Shown: positions 1-8,010 of the stretch, one piece after another
How the letters are laid out: each line of letters opens with the position of its first letter
How positions within the stretch are numbered: the first letter of the stretch is position 1
Source of the DNA: Paenibacillus glycanilyticus NBRC 16618
GTDB taxonomy: Bacteria > Bacillota > Bacilli > Paenibacillales > Paenibacillaceae
Assembly: GCF_004000805.1 (NCBI RefSeq)
Contig: NZ_BILY01000002.1
Span: forward strand, 186,001-250,000
DNA: 64,000 nucleotides
Direction: 5' to 3'
Translations under genes and position numbers: made by a program
The notes under the pieces: model-generated
Databases searched by the model: none
Seen by the model: the letters and a program-made list of their open reading frames with translations, nothing else
What the model was told of the DNA's origin: nothing

Positions 1-1
1 G

Positions 2-316
2 TTTGCCGGATTTCAGCCTCGTTCCTCCGCCTCCGCTTCCTACCGAGCTGATGCTCATCGTTTTGATGCCTTTTCCGGGCGGTCTGACCGGACGTTTGCG
101 CGGCTGCCACATTCCGCCCCAGTTACCCGCTGGCTTTGGCTTTCGCGGTGACCGCCATTTGCTTGATCCCCATGGCTTTGGCGCGCTGCCCGAAGCGGAA
201 ATTTTGCTGCCCCAGCTGACCCGCTTCACCTTCGCAAAAGGGCGGTTAGACCATAGCTGCTGCCGGCTCAGGCCAAGTGACCGAAGCATCCAACCCCTTC
301 GTCCCCATTTCGTCAC
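2..316 (-). CDS. N-terminal part of an unrecognised, strongly basic protein (runs off the left edge)
   Basis: An open frame on the minus strand has no stop before the window edge, so only about 105 N-terminal residues are visible. I place the start at the GTG at 316 because AGGAGG (325-330) lies 8 bases upstream; the in-frame ATG at 322 would sit only 2 bases from it. The visible part is rich in Lys, Arg, Trp, Gly and Pro, with WGS and SGS elements, and has no signal peptide or membrane segment. An internal Met near the visible end begins a Ser/Gly-rich stretch and could be the true start. The family is not recognised. Three hairpin repeats lie directly upstream of its ribosome-binding site. 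Confidence 0.45.
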   Translation of the reverse strand, partial: MTKWGRRGWMLRSLGLSRQQLWSNRPFAKVKRVSWGSKISASGSAPKPWGSSKWRSPRKPKPAGNWGGMWQPRKRPVRPPGKGIKTMSISSVGSGGGGTRLKSGK

Positions 317-332
317 TTCCATCGCCTCCTAA

Positions 333-529
333 AAAGAATTGCCACACAATTGGCCATGTTTAGGCCAGTTGTGGTAATTCTTACTTCGTAAGCATCAACC
401 AAAGAATTGCCACTCAATTGGCCATGTTTAGGCCAGTTGTGGTAATTCTTACTTCGTAAGCATCGACCAAAGAATTGCCACACTAATGGCCATGTTTAGG
501 CCAGTTGTGGTAATTCTTGCTTCGTAAGC
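333..529. repeat. Three tandem 68-bp palindromic repeats
   Basis: Copies begin at 333, 401 and 469 with an exact 68-base period; the third is cut short near 529. Each holds an imperfect inverted repeat of about 20-base arms (AAGAATTGCCACA... to ...TTGTGGTAATTCTT, meeting at GGCC-ATGTTTA-GGCC), then a small hairpin (CTTAC-TTC-GTAAG). Copies 1 and 2 differ at two bases; copy 3 has a few changes in one arm and in the small hairpin. On the minus strand the last large hairpin is followed by TTTTT and then the ribosome-binding site of the gene ending at 316, so the array looks like serial attenuator or terminator hairpins in that leader. Apart from this array, the interval between the two flanking genes shows nothing further. 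Confidence 0.9.
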
Positions 530-613
530 CCGTACCTTTACATGCTTATGCGGGGCAAGGACAAAAAAGACGACCTCCCGTTAGGGCGGCCGTCCGGCAG
601 CTTCTGTTAGATT

Positions 614-1093
614 TTAATCCCAGTACCCTTTGTGTACGGCCACAACCTCTTCCTCAAGCTCGGGGAAGGGCCCAATCACTTCAATCGGCTTCTGGCCTTT
701 GGAGAAAATATCCCGGCAAGGAAGATTAAACGTCGGATTCTGCTCGTGATCGCCCGTCAGCTTCAGCAGTGCTTCCTCCGTCGCGGCGTAGACCACTTTT
801 CCGACATTGCCCCAATAGATAGCACCCGAGCACATCGCGCATGGCTCAAAGGTGGTGTAGAGGGTGTAGTTCCACAGGTCATGATGCTCGTATTGATGGG
901 AGGCTTTCTCCATCAGCGCGGTTTCGGCATGGCCGGTGCACCGTCTTTCCGTAAGCTCGACGTTCTCCTGCTCCAGCACAATCTCGCCCTGCTCGTTCAC
1001 AAGGATCGCGCCAAACGGCGTATTGCCGTTCTCTCTCGACCTGCGGGACACCTCTATGCAATATTTCAAATAATACGTATGATCCTGCCTCAT
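614..1093 (-). CDS. CDA-family nucleoside deaminase (guanine/adenosine deaminase-like)
   Basis: A 159-residue cytoplasmic zinc hydrolase of the cytidine deaminase-like fold. The zinc and proton-shuttle motif HAE is near residues 55-57 and the two zinc cysteines are in PCAMC near 83-87, as in guanine deaminase and TadA. Length fits small COG0590 deaminases. The C-terminal half lacks clear tRNA-binding features of TadA, so a free base or nucleoside substrate is more likely, but the exact substrate cannot be read. GGGAG stands 9 bases before the ATG. It is divergent from the small protein gene at 1295. Confidence 0.85.
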   Translation of the reverse strand: MRQDHTYYLKYCIEVSRRSRENGNTPFGAILVNEQGEIVLEQENVELTERRCTGHAETALMEKASHQYEHHDLWNYTLYTTFEPCAMCSGAIYWGNVGKVVYAATEEALLKLTGDHEQNPTFNLPCRDIFSKGQKPIEVIGPFPELEEEVVAVHKGYWD

Positions 1094-1294
1094 GCTCTCT
1101 CGCTCCCTTCGTTTCCCTTATCTTAGGTCAGAGCTGCGCGAGGAGTAAACGAGCCGGGGGTAACTTTGTGGCGGTGACTAATCCGGGGCATGCCTCTTTA
1201 GTTCCCGCGCACAGTCGGGATAGCCGCTTCGTATGCGGCAGACGCTTGTGCTATAATAGCCGAAGCACATTTTGGATAGATGATGGAGGATGTT

Positions 1295-1780
1295 ATGTTA
1301 ACTTTTGACGAAAAGCTGGCTATTATTGAATCGTTCCCGGAGCTGACGCGCAGTGATGTTTCTTTGGGGCGCGTGAACTTCCAATTCGAGAACAGCTTAT
1401 ATGACCGGAAAAATGTCGTGTACCACCTGCACCCGAACGGTAACGGCTTCGTGTATGCCGGGCTGCTGCGCAATTTCAGCCAGGATGAAAAGGGCATGAT
1501 CAATATCCGCGACTACAACGAGCTGCAGCTTCGTTCGCTGCTCCGCCAATCGATTGATTCGCTTTCCGTACGCGAGGAAGAGCCCGCTCCCAAGCCGTCC
1601 CGCAACCGCAAGAAGAAAGACCAGCTATGGACCAACGAGGACAATCAAAGCTTGACCGTAAAATGGGAAGACGATATGTGGTACGTCTACTCCGGTCTTA
1701 ATCTGGAGATGGCGTTTGAAGCGTATGGCGAAGTAGAGGAATACATGAAAGAAGAAGGGTTCCGTCGGGAGCAGAATTAA
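1295..1780 (+). CDS. Conserved-looking hypothetical protein
   Basis: A 161-residue soluble protein I do not recognise. The start is set at the ATG at 1295 because GGAGGA (1285-1290) precedes it; the upstream in-frame ATGs at 1280 and 1283 lie before or inside that site. The N-terminal part (about 1-90) looks folded and ends with a charged linker rich in Pro, Arg and Lys (about 90-110). The C-terminal part has several Trp and Tyr residues, a two-part layout. A strong terminator follows at 1891. No signal peptide or membrane segment is seen. Confidence 0.75.
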   Translation: MLTFDEKLAIIESFPELTRSDVSLGRVNFQFENSLYDRKNVVYHLHPNGNGFVYAGLLRNFSQDEKGMINIRDYNELQLRSLLRQSIDSLSVREEEPAPKPSRNRKKKDQLWTNEDNQSLTVKWEDDMWYVYSGLNLEMAFEAYGEVEEYMKEEGFRREQN

Positions 1781-1890
1781 GTGAAGGATGGCGGAATGGT
1801 GCCGGATTACATGGTGCTTGTGCTGTGAGGGCCCGTCACCGGAAATGTATCTCCTTCACTCCTCCTACTCCGACAGTGGGGGTAAGCAGA

Positions 1891-1926
1891 AACAAGGCAG
1901 CCCAATGATCTGGGCTGCCTTGTTTT
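1891..1926 (+). terminator. Rho-independent terminator
   Basis: AACAAGGCAGCCCA and TGGGCTGCCTTGTT pair around ATGATC and are followed by TTTTAG. It ends the transcript of the gene at 1295-1780. Confidence 0.85.
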
Positions 1927-2119
1927 AGTTCTAAGAGAAAAGCCCATTATCCACCTCCAGTAGGCTAATAGGGTAAATAAAACGGTTTTTCAGTATTACA
2001 GACCGCCGTCCGGATTCATAAGGTGGCTAAAGAAATGGTTTTGGTTATATATTCCAATTACTTCTTTACTGGATTATGATTAGATCAACTACTGGATAGT
2101 CACCGTTCCATTACGAAAT
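1927..2119. other. Intergenic stretch with no supported gene
   Basis: AT-rich spacer between the terminator at 1891 and the small membrane protein gene at 2132. It presumably carries that gene's promoter. No convincing -35/-10 pair, repeat or coding region was seen. Confidence 0.5.
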
Positions 2120-2131
2120 GGAGGAGCTTCT

Positions 2132-2335
2132 ATGTTCCAGCTTGTTGGCGTGATCTTTATTGTTTTGGGAATTCTCAATCTGTTGTATCCGAGGGCGGGC
2201 TGGTACATGCAATACGGCTGGCGGTTCAAGAATGCAGAGCCTAGCGATGCCGCCCTCGTTATGGGCAGAATCTCGGGCATCATTGGTATCGTTATTGGAA
2301 TTTACCTCTCTACGAGCTTTTTCTCTATTCTTTAA
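2132..2335 (+). CDS. Small two-helix membrane protein, DUF6199-like
   Basis: A 67-residue protein with two hydrophobic segments (about 2-20 and 46-66) around a short polar loop with Trp-x-Met-x-x-Gly-Trp. GGAGGAG lies 5 bases before the ATG. It shares the frame P-x-x-x-W-x-M-x-x-G-W ... P-S-D ... R-x-x-G ... G-I-Y with the protein at 12441-12656, so the two are paralogues. From memory they resemble the DUF6199 family; no function is known to me. Confidence 0.75.
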   Translation: MFQLVGVIFIVLGILNLLYPRAGWYMQYGWRFKNAEPSDAALVMGRISGIIGIVIGIYLSTSFFSIL

Positions 2336-2336
2336 A

Positions 2337-2376
2337 AACCAAAGGGCAGCCAAATACTGGCTGCCCTTTGTGGTTT
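2337..2376 (+). terminator. Rho-independent terminator
   Basis: AACCAAAGGGCAGCCA pairs with TGGCTGCCCTTTGTGGTTT around AATAC directly after the stop codon at 2335. Confidence 0.85.
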
Positions 2377-2409
2377 ATTTAAAAATAAAATTGTAGGACG
2401 GAATAGAGG

Positions 2410-2518
2410 AAATGGATCTCCTGGAGGAGTGAAACGTTCGCCTTTGCTCGAGCTTTGCAACGCCTAGAACCTTGTTCAGGCAAAGTGAGAGCAACAGCGG
2501 CCGGAAGGAGATCCATTT
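2410..2518. repeat. 109-bp imperfect palindrome
   Basis: Perfect 13-base arms AAATGGATCTCCT (2410-2422) and AGGAGATCCATTT (2506-2518) enclose an 83-base interior that itself folds (CTTTGC...GAAC against GTTC...GCAAAG). It lies downstream of the LTA synthase-like gene on the minus strand and the terminator on the plus strand. No coding frame or canonical T tail was seen, so it is a structured intergenic element rather than a plain terminator. Confidence 0.75.
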
Positions 2519-2554
2519 GCGTCATGACGGAGCTGCAACAACTCTCCCTGCAAT

Positions 2555-4447
2555 TCACGGAGCCCTCTTAGGCAACTGCCGGACATACTGGTCCGAGAGA
2601 CTCATCAGCTTCATGATGTAGTCGTAGTCGCTCTTGTACTTCGAGAAGTCCTGAATCGGCTCCATCGTTTTCAGCGAATAGGCTGTGCCGTCGTCAAAGC
2701 CTTTGCCCGGAACGAACAGAATATCGTTGTTGAAAAACGATCCTGTCGGCAGATAATACCGCATGCCAAATACGTTATGGTTGATGTTCAGCAGGTCATG
2801 CCCGAATGGAACGACGCCTTCGTCCCCCGGCTTCACGCCCAGCAGATTCGCGAGCGTTGGCATAATATCAAGCTGCCCGCCCGGCTGGTCTACGACATGG
2901 CCGCTGCTCTGACCCGGAACATGGATGATCAAAGGGATGTTGAACCGGCTGAGCCGGTCATCGTAATGAATGCCCAGCTGCTGGCTGATCTCCGCCGCGC
3001 TGGCTTTCTCCGGCTGCAGGCCAAAGTGGTCGCCATACGCAACAAGCACGGTATCGTCCCACATGCCGTTCGCCTTCAGGCGGTCAATCAGCGTGCCAAG
3101 CGCATAGTCCGTGTAGTGAACGGCCTGCAAATAATTGCCGAGCTGCGTTCCCTCCATGGAAGCCGGCAGGGTCAAATCCGTCCGGTCCTTCGGCACCTCG
3201 AACGGGAAGTGGCTGGAGACGGTCACCATCTGCGCGTAAAACGGCTTCTTCTGCTCATGCAGCGCCTGCAGCTTGTCTACGGCAACCCGGTACAGCTCCT
3301 CATCCGATGCGCCAAACGCATTAAAGTGATCATTCGTATAAAACGGTTTGTCATAATAATGGTTAAAACCAAGCGCCGGATACAGCTTATTCCGGTCCCA
3401 GAACGTCACATCGTTTACGTGAAACGTGTTGGCCTCATACCCTTTGCTCTCCAGCATGCGCGGCATACTTGGCAGCTCGCGGTTGCCGTAACCCGTCGAC
3501 ATGGCAATCTCGCCCGTCGGATAAATCGAGGTGTTCGACATAAACTCCGCATCCGAGGTGTTGCCCTGGCCAATCTGCTGATAGATATGAGGGAAATAAT
3601 AGCTCTCGTCGGCCAGCTTGTTCAGCACGGGCGTCAGCTCCGTTCCGCCAACGGACAGATGAAGCGGGAAGTTCTGAAAAGCTTCCATCTGCACAACAAT
3701 CACATTTTTCCCCTGTGCGGTTCCGAATTGAATAGCCGGCTTCCCTGGTTGATCCTGATAAGAATAAGAAGACATCAGCTCGTTAATATCCACCTTGGTC
3801 TGTTCGATATCGCCGCTGCTCGCCATCGCCTTCTCGCTCTGGTTATTCCAGGCCGCAGCCGCCTGATATCCGATAAAGCCCAGCCCTTCGGCTTGCTCCA
3901 GTTCATTCGGAATATCGCTCCCGGCATAAACCAGACTTCCGGATACTGCGATACAGATCAGAAGTCCTCCAATGACGAGACGAAGCTGGCCGATTCTTTT
4001 TCGTCCCGGTACCCGGGTTCCTCGGATCAAACGAACGATATACAAGATTGCTAGAATCGCAAGGTCCAGAAAATAAATATAATAAATACTCTTAATTAGC
4101 GATTCGACGCTGTCTTGAATTTGATTGACTTGGTCAAGCGCCTTGAGCGCCGTGTACGTAGGCACGGAGCCGTAATAACCGAAGTAGACGGTTGACGCGA
4201 AAAGCAGGACGGACACGATCAAATTCACCGCCCAATAGGCGATCCCTCTCCATCTTGCGGCGGTAACTAGCTCCACGATAAGGAGCAGTCCCAGCCAGGC
4301 CGCCGCATCCGCCAGCAGGCCGTTCCACTGCAGCTCTCCGAACAGGAACACCCGGAACAGGACGGATTTCACAAGCAGCAGAAGCCATATTCCGATCATC
4401 GGCGACCGCCGGTAATCATCTTTGTAGAACGATATCAATGTACTCAC
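2555..4447 (-). CDS. LTA synthase-family (phosphoglycerol transferase) membrane sulfatase-fold protein
   Basis: A 630-residue protein with five predicted N-terminal membrane helices (within 1-180) and an extracellular sulfatase-fold domain (about 245-590). The metal ligand Glu255 lies in VVQMEAFQ and the catalytic Thr297 in QGNTSDAEF, equivalent to Thr300 of S. aureus LtaS. A DH metal motif occurs in YGDHFG. The known role of the family is to move glycerol phosphate from phosphatidylglycerol onto lipoteichoic acid. Which paralogue type this is (LtaS, YfnI, YqgS or YvgJ-like) cannot be decided. It is transcribed alone, between the yhgE terminator and the palindrome at 2410. Confidence 0.92.
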   Translation of the reverse strand: MSTLISFYKDDYRRSPMIGIWLLLLVKSVLFRVFLFGELQWNGLLADAAAWLGLLLIVELVTAARWRGIAYWAVNLIVSVLLFASTVYFGYYGSVPTYTALKALDQVNQIQDSVESLIKSIYYIYFLDLAILAILYIVRLIRGTRVPGRKRIGQLRLVIGGLLICIAVSGSLVYAGSDIPNELEQAEGLGFIGYQAAAAWNNQSEKAMASSGDIEQTKVDINELMSSYSYQDQPGKPAIQFGTAQGKNVIVVQMEAFQNFPLHLSVGGTELTPVLNKLADESYYFPHIYQQIGQGNTSDAEFMSNTSIYPTGEIAMSTGYGNRELPSMPRMLESKGYEANTFHVNDVTFWDRNKLYPALGFNHYYDKPFYTNDHFNAFGASDEELYRVAVDKLQALHEQKKPFYAQMVTVSSHFPFEVPKDRTDLTLPASMEGTQLGNYLQAVHYTDYALGTLIDRLKANGMWDDTVLVAYGDHFGLQPEKASAAEISQQLGIHYDDRLSRFNIPLIIHVPGQSSGHVVDQPGGQLDIMPTLANLLGVKPGDEGVVPFGHDLLNINHNVFGMRYYLPTGSFFNNDILFVPGKGFDDGTAYSLKTMEPIQDFSKYKSDYDYIMKLMSLSDQYVRQLPKRAP

Positions 4448-4470
4448 TCTCCCATGCGAAAAAAAGAAAA

Positions 4471-4496
4471 GAAGCCGTCAAATGACGGCCGCTTCG
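4471..4496 (-). terminator. Terminator downstream of yhgE
   Basis: On the minus strand GAAGC-GGCCGTC pairs with GACGGC-TTC around ATTT and is followed by a T-rich run. It separates yhgE from the LTA synthase-like gene. Confidence 0.7.
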
Positions 4497-4601
4497 TTTA
4501 TCTACTTATTCTATTTATAGTAACCGATTTACTAGTAAGAGAAAAGGGCACGTGGTTGCATGTTCCATGTTAATTACTAGATAGCTATCCAGTCCCTATC
4601 C

Positions 4602-6698
4602 TTACACAGCTGTCGTGATATTCTCGGCAGGGCTCTTCGACTGACGTTTGAAGTACAGGAAGGTAAGGCCCAGGAACACGACGGCAAATGCGCCAAGGAC
4701 AAGCATCTGCTCGCGCATCAGGGCATAATCGCCGCTTGCGATAATCGTCTTGAAGCCGGTAATCGCATGAGTCATCGGCAGCCAAGGGTTCAGCTTCTGC
4801 ATCCAATCCGGCAGCAGTTCAAGCGGGAAGGTGCCCGCGCTTGAGGTCAGCTGGAAGATCATCAGCAGAACGACCAGGAAGCGTCCCGGATTATCCAGCC
4901 AAGTAACAAGCGCTTGAATAATAAACGTATACGCCAGGCTTGTAAGAATGGTAAAGAATACAAAGAACGGTACGCTTGTTACGTCAATCTTCAATCCGTA
5001 CAGGAGTACGGCATCCGCAATCAAAGATTGCAAAAGGCTTATGCTTACATACGTCAAGGTGCGGCTCATGAAACGGCCCATCGGCGATGCACCCAAGGTG
5101 TACGAATCGCGCACCGAGAATACCGTCGTATAAACAAGCGCGCCCATAAACAACGCCAGCGACAAGAAGTATGGAGCAATACCAAGTCCATAACGGTCAA
5201 GCTTATGGTCCGTGTTTTCTTTTACGACAACCGGCTCCGCAAACATGTTTACGATATTGTCGCCATCTTTGATGCTGCCGGTCTCGGCAGCGGCATCATT
5301 CAGCTTCGTAGCCAGCTCGCCCGAGCCGTTCACGAGCTGCGCCGAGCCGTCCTTCAGCTGTCCTGCGCCTTGATCCAGCTGCTTCGAGCCGTCGGCAATG
5401 CCTTCTACGCCACCGGACAGCTTGCCAAGTCCATCCTTCAGCTGGGCAGCGCCGCTGTTTGCGGCTTTTGCGCCCGCAGCAAGCTGCTCTGCACCGGTTC
5501 CCGCTTCCTTCAGCTTCCCGCCAAAGGTCGCAAGGCCGGCCGTCAGTTTTTCCTGGCCCCGGCTAAGCGAATTGGCGCCAGCATATAATTGCTCTTGTCC
5601 TTGCGCCAGCTTGCTGCTGCCAGCTAGAAGCTGCTCTTGTCCTTCCTTCAGCTGGGCGCTTCCGGCTGCGACCTGCTTGCTTGCCGCTAGCAGCTGCTTT
5701 AGCGCCTCATTATCCTGCAGCTCCGGCGATCCAGCCATAAGCTGCTCGAGTCCTTTTGCAACCTGGTCCGCACCGTCAGCTACCTGACCGCTGGCCGCGG
5801 AAGAAGCGGTTAATCCTTGCTTCAGCGCAGCCGCGCCGTCTTTCGAAGCCTTTAATCCGTCCGCCAGCTGGGCTACGCCAGCTTTGGACTGCGAAGCTCC
5901 GTCTTCGAGCTGCTGCTCGGCCGCGGACAATTGCCCCAGGCCGCCGGCTAAGCCCGATGCGCCGGACGACAGTTGGCTGGTACCTTGACTTAAGCTTGTT
6001 GCGCCATCGTACAGCTTGGATACGCCGCCGCTCAGCTCGGAAGTACCGCTGGCCAGCTTATTGAGATTTTCCTTCAGCGTAGTTATGCCGTCCTCCAGCT
6101 TGCCCGCTCCGTCCTTCAATTCGGTTGCGCCTTCTCCCGCTTTGCCCAGACCGTCGGAGATGGTACCCACCTGTTCGAACATGCTGCGGGTATACGCTTC
6201 GGTAATTTGCGTGTTAAGCTTCGATCGCAATTCCTTCATGGCGCTGTTGCCGATCTGACCGGCCACGAAGTTATATTGGCTGTTCGGCTCGAAAATCAGC
6301 TCCGCCTGAACCGGATTTTCCTGCGTTAAGGTTGCCGCATTTTCCGAGAAATTGCCAGGCACGGTGATGGTCATGTAATAATCGTTATGCTCCATGCCAT
6401 CCTTCGCCTGCTCTTCATTTACGAAATCCCATTTGAAATTATCGCTTTTCTTCAATTCCTCAACGAAGTCTTTCCCGACATTCATCGTCTTCCCTTCATA
6501 AGTCGCCCCTTTATCGAGGTTCACAACGGCTACGGGAAGTTTGCTCGTCTGGCCGTAAGGGTCCATCGAGCCGTCAATCAATATGCTGCTGTACAGCATC
6601 GGAAGCAAGGCGACGCCAATAAAAGAAAGCAGCAGCATTCTTTTGGTCGCCAAAGTCTTCATGTCCTTGAGAAAAACTTGAATCGGCCTCATGTTCAC
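4602..6698 (-). CDS. yhgE: YhgE/Pip-family membrane protein
   Basis: A 698-residue protein with the family layout: one N-terminal membrane helix (about 20-40), an extracytoplasmic domain, a long run of L-x-x-G heptad-like repeats (about 180-480), then five or so helices at the C-terminus forming an ABC-2-like membrane domain. The family includes phage infection protein Pip and export-linked YhgE; the transported substrate is not established. A TetR gene lies upstream and a perfect palindrome (6737-6758) sits just before its start, matching the yhgD-yhgE pairing of B. subtilis. The repeats suggest a long coiled-coil rod outside the membrane. Confidence 0.92.
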   Translation of the reverse strand: MNMRPIQVFLKDMKTLATKRMLLLSFIGVALLPMLYSSILIDGSMDPYGQTSKLPVAVVNLDKGATYEGKTMNVGKDFVEELKKSDNFKWDFVNEEQAKDGMEHNDYYMTITVPGNFSENAATLTQENPVQAELIFEPNSQYNFVAGQIGNSAMKELRSKLNTQITEAYTRSMFEQVGTISDGLGKAGEGATELKDGAGKLEDGITTLKENLNKLASGTSELSGGVSKLYDGATSLSQGTSQLSSGASGLAGGLGQLSAAEQQLEDGASQSKAGVAQLADGLKASKDGAAALKQGLTASSAASGQVADGADQVAKGLEQLMAGSPELQDNEALKQLLAASKQVAAGSAQLKEGQEQLLAGSSKLAQGQEQLYAGANSLSRGQEKLTAGLATFGGKLKEAGTGAEQLAAGAKAANSGAAQLKDGLGKLSGGVEGIADGSKQLDQGAGQLKDGSAQLVNGSGELATKLNDAAAETGSIKDGDNIVNMFAEPVVVKENTDHKLDRYGLGIAPYFLSLALFMGALVYTTVFSVRDSYTLGASPMGRFMSRTLTYVSISLLQSLIADAVLLYGLKIDVTSVPFFVFFTILTSLAYTFIIQALVTWLDNPGRFLVVLLMIFQLTSSAGTFPLELLPDWMQKLNPWLPMTHAITGFKTIIASGDYALMREQMLVLGAFAVVFLGLTFLYFKRQSKSPAENITTAV

Positions 6699-6736
6699 AC
6701 ATCCTTCTTTCGGTTGAATAACTGACTAAATTCGTA

Positions 6737-6758
6737 TTTTGGTCATTTTGGACCAAAA
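6737..6758. promoter_or_regulatory. Putative TetR operator before yhgE
   Basis: A perfect 8-base inverted repeat, TTTTGGTC-N6-GACCAAAA, lies 39 bases upstream of the yhgE start. A 14-base part of it (ATTTTGGTCATTTT, 6736-6749) recurs inverted before the tetR gene at 7422-7435. Confidence 0.65.
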
Positions 6759-6779
6759 AAACAGCCCTTTACAGGCTGG
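6754..6779 (-). terminator. Terminator after the tetR gene
   Basis: On the minus strand CAGCC-TGTAAAG-GGCTG is followed by seven T residues, between tetR and yhgE. It suggests yhgE has its own promoter. Confidence 0.6.
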
Positions 6780-6785
6780 AATTTT

Positions 6786-7382
6786 CTAAGATCGGGATTC
6801 CTTCATAATGCCTTTGGTAATAAGCATTGCGATGTTCTCCTTAATCTGCTCTTTGGTAAGCGGCTCGCTATGCGACTTGTTCCATTCCGTTGCAAGACCC
6901 AGATACAAGCGGAAGATCATATAGGATGTGATTGTCGTATCGCATTCCCTGACTTCGCCTTTCTCAATCGCAAGGTCCAGCTTCTGCTTCAGAAACTCAA
7001 GCCCAAATAGCTCCATTCGCCGGATCCCCTCCAGCGCCTGGACAGTGCCGATGTCCCTAACCTCCTGAGCCAGCTTCACGAACAGCTCATGATCCGAACG
7101 GAATTCGAGGATAGAATCAAGCAGGCTGAACACACTATGAATAAATGAACGATCACGGCCTTCCATATCGAAACCGCAGTTCATCGCTTCCTTCAATTCG
7201 ATCTCGGCCTTGTTCAGAATCGCTTCGAACAGCTCTTCCTTCGTCTTGAAAAAAGTATAGATCGTGCCTTTGCCTACGCTTGCGATCTTGGACACCAGAT
7301 CCATTGTGGTCGCTTTATAGCCAAATTGCGCAAACGACTGCGTCGCTGCCTTCAATATTAACGCTTTGCGGTCAATGGACAT
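6786..7382 (-). CDS. TetR-family regulator of yhgE (YhgD-like)
   Basis: A 198-residue regulator with an N-terminal helix-turn-helix (about 24-45, with GKGTIYTFFKTKEEL typical of TetR) and a helical ligand domain. I use the ATG at 7382, with AGGAG 8 bases upstream, rather than the ATG 57 bases further out. It lies upstream of yhgE and shares operator-like sequence with it, so it probably represses both genes. The inducer is unknown. Confidence 0.9.
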   Translation of the reverse strand: MSIDRKALILKAATQSFAQFGYKATTMDLVSKIASVGKGTIYTFFKTKEELFEAILNKAEIELKEAMNCGFDMEGRDRSFIHSVFSLLDSILEFRSDHELFVKLAQEVRDIGTVQALEGIRRMELFGLEFLKQKLDLAIEKGEVRECDTTITSYMIFRLYLGLATEWNKSHSEPLTKEQIKENIAMLITKGIMKESRS

Positions 7383-7421
7383 GAGCCAATCTCCTCTCCC
7401 TCTCCGGACATGAATCTTCGT

Positions 7422-7447
7422 AAAATGACCAAAATTCAATTCCGGTC
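7422..7447. promoter_or_regulatory. Putative TetR operator before the tetR gene (autoregulation)
   Basis: AAAATGACCAAAAT (7422-7435) is the exact reverse complement of 14 bases before yhgE, and TGACC pairs with GGTCA at 7443-7447. It lies 40 bases upstream of the tetR start. Confidence 0.55.
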
Positions 7448-7572
7448 AATCAGTCATATTCCATTTATAACATATTCGATGTTGCAAGATCAAGTGCAAC
7501 TTTTCTTCTCTTCCTTGCGTACAATCAACGATACTTATTATCCATATCGTGGAAGCATCGGAGGAGCAAGGA

Positions 7573-7968
7573 ATGAGCAACGGCTTTGGATCACCCATGG
7601 GATTTGATCTAATGATCACTATTATTCCCATCGTTATCGTCATCGGATTCGTTATCGTCATCGGTACCGTCATTTACCGCGGCGCTAAGTATGTGCAAAA
7701 TGCGACCTCTCCCAAAGAGTCGACTTTCGCTAAAGTCGTATCCAAACGAATGGACGTGAGGCAGAGCTCCCATAACCATGATGGCCACGTCAGTCATTCG
7801 TCCCATACTTATTATTACATTACTTTAGAATTTGTTAACGGCGAGCGCCAGGAGTTCCTCGATGTAAAAAACCTGTACGGCCTTGTTGTAGAAGGCGATA
7901 CCGGTTATGCCGCCACGCAAGGCGAGTGGATCGTTGCTTTCGAGCGCAATAGCGGAGCAAGCTTGTAA
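7573..7968 (+). CDS. DUF2500-like membrane-anchored protein
   Basis: A 131-residue protein with one membrane segment (about 12-36) followed by a soluble domain whose V-x-S-K-R ... T-Y-Y-I-T-L-E-F ... G-E-R ... F layout matches the DUF2500 family as I recall it. A His-rich stretch (SSHNHDGHVSHSSH, about 66-79) could bind metal, as inference. The ATG at 7573 is preceded by GGAGGAG at 6 bases, while the ATG 24 bases upstream is not. It converges on the lacI-family gene. Confidence 0.75.
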   Translation: MSNGFGSPMGFDLMITIIPIVIVIGFVIVIGTVIYRGAKYVQNATSPKESTFAKVVSKRMDVRQSSHNHDGHVSHSSHTYYYITLEFVNGERQEFLDVKNLYGLVVEGDTGYAATQGEWIVAFERNSGASL

Positions 7969-7972
7969 ACAT

Positions 7973-8010
7973 AAAAAAAAAGGCTCATGCCAGACTTCTG
8001 ACAGAGCCCC
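7973..8010 (-). terminator. Terminator overlapping the 3' end of the LacI gene
   Basis: On the minus strand GGCTC...GAGCC closes a hairpin with inner CAGA/TCTG pairing, followed by nine T residues. The stop codon of the LacI gene lies within the stem. Confidence 0.55.

Noticed and set aside
333..529. CRISPR-like array
   Set aside because: The full 68-base unit repeats, including the would-be spacers, and the unit is a long palindrome. There are no variable spacers and no cas genes.
614..1093. TadA tRNA adenosine deaminase
   Set aside because: Zinc motifs are shared by the whole family and the C-terminal half does not look like TadA, so a general nucleoside deaminase call is safer.
1807..1947. 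46-residue minus-strand frame with a GGAGG before its ATG
   Set aside because: It runs through the terminator at 1891-1926 and its composition is not protein-like.
2777..4054. 425-residue plus-strand frame
   Set aside because: It is antisense to the LTA synthase-family gene, whose catalytic motifs are clear; the frame is a by-product of its codon use.
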